From positions 1 to 19,287 of the forward strand of contig CAZGCW010000055.1 in NCBI GenBank assembly GCA_964524295.1: a DNA stretch of 19,287 nucleotides, written 5' to 3'. A model generated the notes under the pieces. It was given only the letters and a program-made list of their open reading frames with translations, had not been told where the DNA came from and searched no databases. Position numbers and translations under genes: made by a program. This document shows, in pieces, positions 1 to 5,726 of the stretch (position 1 is its first letter; each line of letters starts with the position of its first letter). The stretch comes from UBA9926 sp964524295. GTDB taxonomy: Bacteria; Pseudomonadota; Gammaproteobacteria; Pseudomonadales; Azotimanducaceae.

Positions 1-16
1 ATCAAAGGGAGCTTTC

Positions 17-991
17 GTGAGGACATCAAGATTTGTGGTTTTGTTACTACTGTTCATTTTTATTGCTGGCGGCGGAATCGTGATTGGCCGGGACCGTCTT
101 TTGCTGTTCACCATGGCGAACGAATCGCCACCTGAATTACTGGAGGTCGAATTTCAAGGCAGCGATGTCAGTTGGTTTGATGATTACTATACGGTTCATG
201 CCATAGATGAGAAGACTTATGCTATTGGTGAGCCGCGTTATTACCAGCAGAATTATAATTACTTGTTGCTGGGCGAGAAGGAAGCAGTTGTCTTTGATGC
301 AGGCACTGGACAGCGTGATATTCGCTCAGTTGTGGCGTCGATCACTCAACTGCCAGTGACCTTTATTCCATCGCATCTGCATTATGACCATATTGGTAAT
401 GAGGTCATCTTTCAGCGTACCGCGCTGATTGATCTACCCCATCTCAGGAACCGGGTCCAGGAGGGTGTGTTGCAGCTAGCCTGGTACGAACACTTGGGAG
501 AGGTGGAAGGATATGCGGCGCCTGCCTTGGCAATCAGTCGATGGCTAGAACCTGGAGGTACTATTGATCTGGGTGGCAGGCAATTAACCGTGTTATACAC
601 GCCGGGGCATACTGACGACTCGATTTCATTGTTTGATCCTGTTTCGAATTATCTGTTTTCGGGTGATTTTATTTATCCCGGGCCGCTCTATGCCTTTTTG
701 CCGAATAGTAATTTGGGAGATTATGTACAAGGTTCTATTACGCTTGAGGCAATCGCGGGAGAACACTTGCGCATTTTTGGTGCTCATCGGGCTGGGCCGC
801 TTGGTATGCCCGAACTGGCCCTGAGCGATCTGTCTAGATTGCGGATGGCACTGGAAACGATACGAGCAGGTCGAGCTCAATATACCGGGTTTTACCCCGT
901 CAGCTATTCCGTGAATGATAAGATTCAACTGCTTGCTGAACCGGCCTTTTTGCAGAGCTGGCAGGCACGGTATCCAGAACTCGCCCAATAG
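17..991 (+). CDS. Membrane-anchored MBL-fold metallo-hydrolase
   Basis: 324 residues from a GTG at 17, preceded by AAAGGGAG five bases upstream, so the start is well supported. Residues 6-23 form a hydrophobic segment near a basic N-terminus, read as a signal anchor that places the enzyme outside the cytoplasmic membrane. The metallo-beta-lactamase fold is shown by HLHYDH (H120, H122, D124, H125), GHT (H198), SGDF (D217) and GAHR (H257), the complete ligand set for a two-metal site. This is the glyoxalase-II/lactamase superfamily, whose members hydrolyse thioesters, lactones, phosphodiesters or beta-lactams; the substrate cannot be read from the sequence. It converges on the dehydrogenase gene downstream. 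The fold is certain and the function unknown. Confidence 0.88.
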   Translation: MRTSRFVVLLLLFIFIAGGGIVIGRDRLLLFTMANESPPELLEVEFQGSDVSWFDDYYTVHAIDEKTYAIGEPRYYQQNYNYLLLGEKEAVVFDAGTGQRDIRSVVASITQLPVTFIPSHLHYDHIGNEVIFQRTALIDLPHLRNRVQEGVLQLAWYEHLGEVEGYAAPALAISRWLEPGGTIDLGGRQLTVLYTPGHTDDSISLFDPVSNYLFSGDFIYPGPLYAFLPNSNLGDYVQGSITLEAIAGEHLRIFGAHRAGPLGMPELALSDLSRLRMALETIRAGRAQYTGFYPVSYSVNDKIQLLAEPAFLQSWQARYPELAQ

Positions 992-1093
992 AGCGCTTTA
1001 TCCCAGCCGTAAAGCTTACATTGGGCCAGCTCCTGAGTGACTACTCTGGTCGCCTGGTCGAAAGGGTTGCCGCCGGGGCTATGCAATCATAGT

Positions 1094-1936
1094 TTAGTAT
1101 TCAAAAAAGCCCTTGCCTGATTTTCGACCTAACCATCCAGCGCGCACATACTTGCGAAGTAGAGGATGGGTACGGTATTTAGGGTCGCTGAATTCCTGGT
1201 ACAAAACGTCCATCACAGCCAGGCAGACATCCAGCCCGATCATATCTGCCAGGGTCAGGGGGCCCATGGGATGATTAGCGCCCAGTTTCATGGCTGCATC
1301 TATATCCTGAGCACTGGCTACTCCCTCGGCCAATATACCAACGGCTTCATTTATCATGGGGACCAAGATACGGTTCACCACGAAACCGGGTGCTTCAGCA
1401 ACTTCTACCGGCTGCTTGCCGATCTGCTTTGAGATTTCAACGACTTTATCCACGGTTTCCGGGGAAGTCGCTATACCCTGGATGATTTCAACTAACTTCA
1501 TAACCGGTGCCGGGTTAAAGAAGTGCATACCAACGACTTTTTCCGGGCGCATTGTGGCACTGGCTATTTCTGTAATTGACAGTGATGAGGTGTTCGAAGC
1601 CAGGATAGCACTGGGCTGGCAAACATGATCGAGTTCTGCGAACACGGTTTTCTTCACTTCCATGTTCTCGACAATGGCCTCAATAACAAGGTCACACGCA
1701 GATAAATCACTCAGGTCCGTCGTGCCTGTTACTCTGCCAGTAATGGCCTCTTTTTCAATGACTTCTATCTGGCTTCGGGCAACCTGCCTGTCTAGGCTCT
1801 TATCGATGGCGGCTAGGCCTTTTTCCACCAATGCTTGATTAATATCGCGCAATACCACATTAAGACCGGCGCTGGCGAATAACTGAGCAATACCGGCTCC
1901 CATGGTTCCCGCACCCAATACTCCGACTGTATTCAT
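1094..1936 (-). CDS. 3-hydroxybutyryl-CoA dehydrogenase (3-hydroxyacyl-CoA dehydrogenase family)
   Basis: 280 residues. It oxidises (S)-3-hydroxyacyl-CoA to 3-oxoacyl-CoA with NAD(P)+, or runs in reverse, in short-chain acyl-CoA metabolism in the cytoplasm. The N-terminal Rossmann motif GAGTMG begins at residue 8. The substrate-binding and catalytic segments ASNTSSLSI and GMHFFNPAPVMK (catalytic His) and the C-terminal domain signature GFVVNRIL are all present. The reading frame is open upstream to 2281, but homologues begin at the MNTVGVLGAG segment, so I place the start at the ATG complementary to 1934-1936. The added 115 residues look like translated spacer. The ribosome site there (TGGGTAAT) is weak. 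The usual family length of about 280-285 residues fits. No thiolase or crotonase lies beside it, so it is not in an obvious beta-oxidation operon. Confidence 0.93.
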   Translation of the reverse strand: MNTVGVLGAGTMGAGIAQLFASAGLNVVLRDINQALVEKGLAAIDKSLDRQVARSQIEVIEKEAITGRVTGTTDLSDLSACDLVIEAIVENMEVKKTVFAELDHVCQPSAILASNTSSLSITEIASATMRPEKVVGMHFFNPAPVMKLVEIIQGIATSPETVDKVVEISKQIGKQPVEVAEAPGFVVNRILVPMINEAVGILAEGVASAQDIDAAMKLGANHPMGPLTLADMIGLDVCLAVMDVLYQEFSDPKYRTHPLLRKYVRAGWLGRKSGKGFFEY

Positions 1937-2248
1937 TATGATTACCCATAGAATTGAGCCGGCGAGATTACCAAGGTTTAAGCGCAAATATAATCGCTCA
2001 TTTCTCCTTACAGAGTCTGGAATATATGGCTTGTCGTAGTTTCCTTTTGTTTCTGCTAAGTGTACTACCTCTTTGACTTTTGCCAGTCTTTGTCTGTTAG
2101 GATGAGTCTTCTGGTTGATGTTTTTCAATCTTAGATTTGGTTCGGTCAGGTTCAGTACCACGGTTAACAAAATCAGGTTTGGCCTGTAAGGTCGGGCTGA
2201 AGTGCATAAAATAGGATTCAAATTTTTGTCGCTCACGAGGAGATTAAA
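1937..2248. other. 312-bp divergent spacer between the dehydrogenase and lipoprotein genes
   Basis: No convincing protein gene lies here; the dehydrogenase frame runs through it without a stop, but its translation resembles nothing. It holds a possible plus-strand promoter at 2073-2103. It also holds a seven-codon minus-strand ORF (1978-2001) with a perfect AAGGAG ribosome site, described under findings. Confidence 0.6.
2073..2103 (+). promoter_or_regulatory. Candidate sigma-70 promoter for the lipoprotein gene
   Basis: TTGACT at 2073-2078 and TAGGAT at 2098-2103, with an extended -10 TGT immediately before the latter. The 19-bp spacer is long, so the extended -10 would carry most of the strength. 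It predicts a leader of roughly 140 nt before the GTG at 2249. By-eye match only. Confidence 0.35.
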
Positions 2249-2524
2249 GTGGAAATCATCAGGACAGTATTCTGCAGTCACAAGTTTGTAAAAATACGGT
2301 TGTTTGTTCTAGTCGGTCTGATGGGCCTGAATCTGAGTGGTTGTACCGCAATCGCAGTTACCGGTGCTTTGTCCACTGCTACCAAAGCGGTGGTTAGCGT
2401 CGTCACACTGCCGGTAAAAGCAGTAACTAGCATCGCAGGCGGTGATGATGAGGAAGCCGAAACTCAGCAAGCTGACCAGGATGCTCATATAGAAACGCCG
2501 ACGAAGGATGAGCTAAGCAAATAG
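2249..2524 (+). CDS. Small alanine/valine-rich lipoprotein
   Basis: 91 residues from a GTG at 2249, with CGAGGAGA ending five bases upstream. The basic stretch HKFVKIR and the hydrophobic core FVLVGLMGLN precede the lipobox LSGC, so Cys32 should be lipidated after signal peptidase II cleavage. The mature protein is short: an Ala/Val/Thr/Ser-rich amphipathic part that includes VVTLPVKAVTSIAGG, then an acidic polar tail. It resembles a widespread gammaproteobacterial family of tiny lipoproteins with GCTAIAVTGA and VVTLPV-type motifs; no function is known to me. The residue after Cys is Thr, not Asp, so outer-membrane sorting by the Lol system would be expected. Its transcript probably ends at the hairpin at 2709-2733 and so carries the tandem repeats in its 3' UTR. 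Confidence 0.8.
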   Translation: MEIIRTVFCSHKFVKIRLFVLVGLMGLNLSGCTAIAVTGALSTATKAVVSVVTLPVKAVTSIAGGDDEEAETQQADQDAHIETPTKDELSK

Positions 2525-2587
2525 AGCCCAAATTTATGCCGCTTGATCGGTAGACTGATTGGGTGATGGCGCTAAAAACGCTTCTAT

Positions 2588-2652
2588 TGTGAAAAGCGGG
2601 TGTGAAAAGCGGGTGTGAAAAGCGGGTGTGAAAAGCGGGTGTGAAAAGCGGG
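2588..2652. repeat. Five perfect tandem copies of a 13-bp unit
   Basis: The unit TGTGAAAAGCGGG occurs at 2588, 2601, 2614, 2627 and 2640 with no mismatch. Thirteen is not a multiple of three and no gene overlaps the array. It lies after the lipoprotein stop and before a terminator-like hairpin. Perfect identity suggests recent expansion by slippage, so copy number may vary between strains. Confidence 0.97.
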
Positions 2653-2708
2653 CCTATTTGAGCCGACTTTCTATTGCGTGGGCACAGGGTCGTTAATGAT
2701 TAGTTTGC

Positions 2709-2733
2709 ATCGGTTCCACCGATTGATTTTTTT
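2709..2733 (+). terminator. Rho-independent terminator of the lipoprotein transcript
   Basis: A six-pair stem, ATCGGT (2709-2714) with ACCGAT (2718-2723), closed by a TCC loop, is followed three bases later by seven T (2727-2733). It lies 185 bp beyond the lipoprotein stop and 60 bp before the questin-oxidase-like start. The stem is short, but the U-tract makes it the clearest intrinsic terminator in the window. Confidence 0.6.
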
Positions 2734-2793
2734 CAGTATGGCCAGCAAGCGTAATGTGGGTAACTGGTTAGGACTAAGTCAGGGAGGGTATCG

Positions 2794-3729
2794 ATGAGGT
2801 TGCAGGAATTACTGGAACAGGGCATTGGTTATGATCCCCATTACCTGCCTTCCATGAATAGCGATCATCTGCCCATGACGCTGTGCGCAATGCAGGGCCT
2901 GGGTGCAAGGGATGCCCAGTTGGAGCAGTTTCAAGCTGAATACCGATTAAAATTAAGAACCGTTTCCTCGAATTCGCTGAGTGCGGGTTGGCGTGGAGCA
3001 GTGGGGAATCCGGACGAATACCTTGGCCTAATGCATTATTTGAGGGCACAGATTGATCAAACAAGTATTAATGAGGTAGTAAAAGAGTTTTTACCCGAGT
3101 TTCTACCCGGTCTGGGTTTACAGGCATTTCACCCGATTATTCGCCTTGGCTATGCTATCGATTTTGAATCTTCTGCTGAGACCGCTGCTGCCTTGGCTTA
3201 TCTGATCACCAGTCACCGAGAAGTTCCTTTCAGCCAACAGCACCGAATAGATTTGCCCGTGGCTCTTGCTCAGCAAGTTGATGCTGGGAGACAGGGGTTC
3301 AAGCAAGAGAGGTTTAGCCAACGGATGGCTGAACTGATTACAACTGATGGTTATCCTATTGGCACAGCTTCATTTGAAGCCTGTGCGAATTGTGCTTTGG
3401 AAGTCTATATGGGTACGCGTGATTTCTTTGCTCTGCATATGGTAACCGCAACTCAGGCGGCAAGAATATGTGCTCGGTTAATTGATTCCCAATTAGTCAT
3501 GAGTTGCCTGACAGGTGCGATCCTCGCTGCACATAAGGCGGTAGACAGTCCACTGTTTGCCCAGCCAAAGCCTGTGAACACTGCGCTTGACCCAGAGCAT
3601 AGCCTGAAATATGCATGGGCCTGTTTGTCTGAGTTTGGTGCTTATGGTGATCCCAGGTATCTGGAGGAGATTAGAGCTTTTCGAGATATCGGCCTGATTC
3701 CAGCATGGTCTGCCAAGACTGTTAGGTAA
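2794..3729 (+). CDS. Questin oxidase family protein (DUF4243)
   Basis: 311 residues from an ATG with AGGGAGGG about five bases upstream. The N-terminal pattern with DHLPMTLCAMQGLGA (H25), the central LQAFHPIIRLGYAID (H113) followed by the Ala-rich AAALAYLITSH, and the late FFALHMVTATQAARI match the questin oxidase / DUF4243 family as I know it. The founding fungal enzyme catalyses an NADPH-dependent Baeyer-Villiger-type ring opening in geodin synthesis. Bacterial members are uncharacterised, and no polyketide gene is nearby, so I would not transfer that reaction. No signal peptide or membrane segment is seen; the protein should be cytosolic and mostly helical. It stands alone, convergent with the NTF2-like gene. 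Confidence 0.75.
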   Translation: MRLQELLEQGIGYDPHYLPSMNSDHLPMTLCAMQGLGARDAQLEQFQAEYRLKLRTVSSNSLSAGWRGAVGNPDEYLGLMHYLRAQIDQTSINEVVKEFLPEFLPGLGLQAFHPIIRLGYAIDFESSAETAAALAYLITSHREVPFSQQHRIDLPVALAQQVDAGRQGFKQERFSQRMAELITTDGYPIGTASFEACANCALEVYMGTRDFFALHMVTATQAARICARLIDSQLVMSCLTGAILAAHKAVDSPLFAQPKPVNTALDPEHSLKYAWACLSEFGAYGDPRYLEEIRAFRDIGLIPAWSAKTVR

Positions 3730-3798
3730 TTCGGATGTGCGTTATTCGATGATTTCTTCAGTCCAAATCCCGTTGTGATTGGCAGTCATTTGCAGCCG

Positions 3799-4170
3799 TT
3801 AACTTTCGATATGAAAAAGTTTATTGTAAATAACCCAGCGATCATCAACTTTTAGCAAAGACAGAGTGTCCAGGAAAATCATCCCTAGATAGCCGTCTCG
3901 GACTCGAGCGATGGCGGTGGCACCCGCGATTTCAATCGATGCAATTTCGAGTAATTTTGGTTCTTTTTCCTCCGCTGCCGATGGCAGCTGCCCGGCGACA
4001 GAGTCTGCAAATGCTGAAACGCTTAGCTGTACCAATTGGCCTTGCATGTAGCCCGTGATTTTTGCGTCCTCATGGAACACGTGTCGAACCTTATCGGCGC
4101 TGGATTCATACATGCTTGCGAAATAGATTTCAATGGTTTCTGAAATCAGGTCTCGTTCTGTTTGTGCCAT
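3799..4170 (-). CDS. NTF2-like / SnoaL-like protein
   Basis: 123 residues, start fixed by a perfect AGGAGG six bases before the ATG. The pattern is that of a nuclear-transport-factor-2 fold: N-terminal helices with ETIEIYFASMYESSADKVRHVF, a strand with HEDAKITGY, then a beta-sheet half with IASIEIAGATAIARVRDGYLG, LSLLKVDDRWVIYNKLF and a short tail. The nearest family is the small 'putative lumazine-binding' NTF2-like group (about 120 residues), in which most members have no assigned activity. No signal peptide. Function unknown; the fold call rests on pattern and length. Confidence 0.75.
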   Translation of the reverse strand: MAQTERDLISETIEIYFASMYESSADKVRHVFHEDAKITGYMQGQLVQLSVSAFADSVAGQLPSAAEEKEPKLLEIASIEIAGATAIARVRDGYLGMIFLDTLSLLKVDDRWVIYNKLFHIES

Positions 4171-4533
4171 GATGGCCTCCTGTGCTTTTACTCTCGATGC
4201 TTTACATGTGGTGCTTTACTTTTGATGTAGGCCAATTGACTGATCTAAACACTTATCTAGCCTACTGAATCAGGTACTATTTTTGCAAGAGGCCCGGTTT
4301 AGCCTGCCCGCTTTACCATAATAGACAGCAGTGTTGACCCCAGCTAGCTTTGTGATCATGATCAGAAGAAAATGTAATGTGATGAGAAAAAGCAGCCACG
4401 GGGCTTATCAGGCAGGTTTGGCATTGACACGGGTGTTTAGTTCGAAATGAACTTGTCAGTAGCTAAGCATCGTCACCAGCCGTTCAAAATGGGTTAGATT
4501 CCTGCCGGGGTGAATGATTAAAGGAGAACAAGC
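4171..4533. other. 363-bp divergent spacer upstream of the nnrU-like gene
   Basis: No protein gene is supported. The only open stretch worth mention, about 22 codons near 4384, lacks a ribosome site. The spacer contains the palindromic CRP/FNR-like site at 4351-4366, a TTGACC (4334-4339) 17 bp before CATGAT (4357-4362) that could be a weak promoter overlapping that site, and an isolated TTGACA at 4424-4429 without a fair -10. Confidence 0.55.
4351..4366. promoter_or_regulatory. CRP/FNR-superfamily-like operator
   Basis: TGTGATCATGATCAGA matches the CRP/Vfr consensus TGTGA-N6-TCACA at 9 of 10 positions. Its core TGATCATGATCA is a perfect 12-bp palindrome and also fits the inner bases of FNR/DNR/NnrR boxes (TTGAT-N4-ATCAA, 8 of 10). 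It lies 168 bp before the nnrU-like ATG and overlaps a possible -10, so a bound factor there might repress rather than activate. Binding is inference. Confidence 0.4.
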
Positions 4534-5091
4534 ATGGTTTTTTTCTTGGGAGTCGGGTTGTTTTTTTCTGTGCATGCGGTGGGTCTGTTTCCGCCCATCA
4601 GGGCTAAGTTGGTTAGCCGTCTCGGCCAGAATGCCTATCTGGTTTTATATTCGCTGTTGAGCATTGCCGGCCTGGTCTGCTTGGTTAGCGGGTTTGATAG
4701 TTCCTATCACGTGCTGTCATCAACACCCGTGAGCGCGGATGTCTACGCTACCGGATCATACTGGATGTTCCTGTCTTTGTGGCTATTATTGAGTGCCAAT
4801 CTACCGACCTACCTAAAACGCTGGACTTATCATCCAATGACCTGGGGTATTGTGATTTGGGGTATCGGTCATATGCTCGTTAATCCAGACGTGCATTCCA
4901 GAGTGTTATTCGGTGCTTTTGTCTTTTTTGTGCTGGTATCGGCCGCGACTTCGTCAAAACGAAGCAGGCCGATTGGAGCGAGCCAGCCCAGAGCATTTCT
5001 CGATCTGGTTTGCTTTTGTCTGGCGCTGTTATTGACCTATCTGGCCGGGCGGTTTCACGGAAGTTTCACCGGCGTAGCGCTGCCTTTCTAG
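4534..5091 (+). CDS. NnrU family integral membrane protein
   Basis: 185 residues; AAGGAG seven bases before the ATG. Five or six hydrophobic segments span most of the chain (about 1-20, 35-52, 74-91, 100-116, 122-138 and 152-172). The N-terminal HAVGLFPPIRAKL, the repeated Gly/Trp/His-rich middle and YHPMTWGIVIWGIGHMLVN are typical of the NnrU / isoprenoid-quinone-associated membrane family. NnrU was named from nitric oxide/nitrite reduction clusters, where a related NnrS protein handles NO-linked metal stress. Many proteobacteria carry NnrU homologues without denitrification genes, and none is visible here. It precedes tadA by 36 bp and may be cotranscribed with it. Membrane location is sure; the role is not. 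Confidence 0.85.
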   Translation: MVFFLGVGLFFSVHAVGLFPPIRAKLVSRLGQNAYLVLYSLLSIAGLVCLVSGFDSSYHVLSSTPVSADVYATGSYWMFLSLWLLLSANLPTYLKRWTYHPMTWGIVIWGIGHMLVNPDVHSRVLFGAFVFFVLVSAATSSKRSRPIGASQPRAFLDLVCFCLALLLTYLAGRFHGSFTGVALPF

Positions 5092-5127
5092 TCGGTTGGT
5101 AAAGATGATGAAGTTGAAGAGCCGGTC

Positions 5128-5610
5128 GTGAAGACAGATATCGAATTTATGGATGAGGCGATCGTGCAGGCGAAACACGCTTCCAAACAGGGTGAAGTCC
5201 CGGTTGGGGCGGTTGTCGTATTGAATGGGGAAATTATTGGCCGTGGATTTAATACCATGCTGGCGAGTCATGACCCCTCAGGTCACGCAGAAATTCAGGC
5301 GATCAGGCAGGCTGCCCGGTCCATGGGTAACTATCGTCTGACTGGCACAGAAGTTTTTGTCACATTGGAGCCTTGTAATATGTGTGCGGGTGCTATGGTA
5401 CATGCTCGTATTGAAAGACTGGTGTTTGCTGCCCGGGAGCCCAAAGCGGGGGTCATTGTTTCCAATGCGGAGTTTTTTAAACAGTCGTATTTGAATCATC
5501 GGGTCAAGGTCTCCGAAGGGGTTCGCGAAGACATCTGCAGCACTTTGTTAAAAACGTTTTTTGTAGCACGGCGAAAAGCGAGCAAGAAAATTACCCGCTT
5601 CCCAACCTGA
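5128..5610 (+). CDS. tadA: tRNA-specific adenosine deaminase TadA
   Basis: 160 residues. It deaminates A34 to inosine in the anticodon of tRNA-Arg(ACG), letting one tRNA read CGU, CGC and CGA. The zinc site is complete: HAE (H53, E55) and PCNMC (C83, C86). The substrate-loop regions EVPVGAVVV, DPSGHAEIQAIR and the NYRL segment fit TadA rather than cytosine or guanine deaminases. The GTG start at 5128 has GAAGAG about seven bases upstream; an ATG at codon 8 (5149) would also leave the fold intact. It follows the nnrU-like gene by 36 bp on the same strand and is followed by a hairpin, then the purL promoter. Confidence 0.95.
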   Translation: MKTDIEFMDEAIVQAKHASKQGEVPVGAVVVLNGEIIGRGFNTMLASHDPSGHAEIQAIRQAARSMGNYRLTGTEVFVTLEPCNMCAGAMVHARIERLVFAAREPKAGVIVSNAEFFKQSYLNHRVKVSEGVREDICSTLLKTFFVARRKASKKITRFPT

Positions 5611-5611
5611 T

Positions 5612-5638
5612 GCAGTTTGATCGCGGATCGCTGCTTTT
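5612..5638 (+). terminator. Possible intrinsic terminator after tadA
   Basis: GCAG (5612-5615) pairs with CTGC (5631-5634) and GATC (5619-5622) with GATC (5626-5629) around a GCG loop, leaving a small TTT/G internal mismatch. TTTT follows. It sits just beyond the tadA stop, but the interrupted stem and short U-run make it weak. Confidence 0.4.
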
Positions 5639-5691
5639 AGGGGAAAATTGTCAGGTTCACTTCAATATCAGGGTGAAGTCCCGTCCAGCAT

Positions 5692-5700
5692 TGTTATAAT
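5692..5700 (+). promoter_or_regulatory. Extended -10 promoter of purL
   Basis: TGTTATAAT is a perfect extended -10 (TGn plus TATAAT), with the hexamer at 5695-5700. No fair -35 stands 16-18 bp upstream, as is common for extended -10 promoters. The predicted start near 5707 gives a leader of about 20 nt to the purL ATG. No PurR-type palindrome was recognised. Confidence 0.65.
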
Positions 5701-5726
5701 AGGGTTTTCCCGGACGTATTCTGAAT

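Noticed and set aside
996..1017. GCTTTA/TAAAGC inverted repeat after the MBL gene as a terminator
   Set aside because: Six AT-rich pairs, a nine-base loop and no U-run on either strand; too weak to call.
1937..2281. 115-residue N-terminal extension of the dehydrogenase frame up to 2281
   Set aside because: The conserved Rossmann start MNTVGVLGAG begins at 1936, the extension has no recognisable motif, and its start would overlap the well-supported lipoprotein start on the other strand.
4384..4450. About 22-codon ORF in the spacer before the nnrU-like gene
   Set aside because: No ribosome site, no motif, and short enough to arise by chance.
5188..5683. Exact 15-base direct repeat CAGGGTGAAGTCCCG in tadA (5188-5202) and upstream of purL (5669-5683)
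   Set aside because: In tadA it encodes conserved QGEVPV residues. One shared 15-mer in a 19-kb window is not far from chance, and there is no third copy or symmetry.
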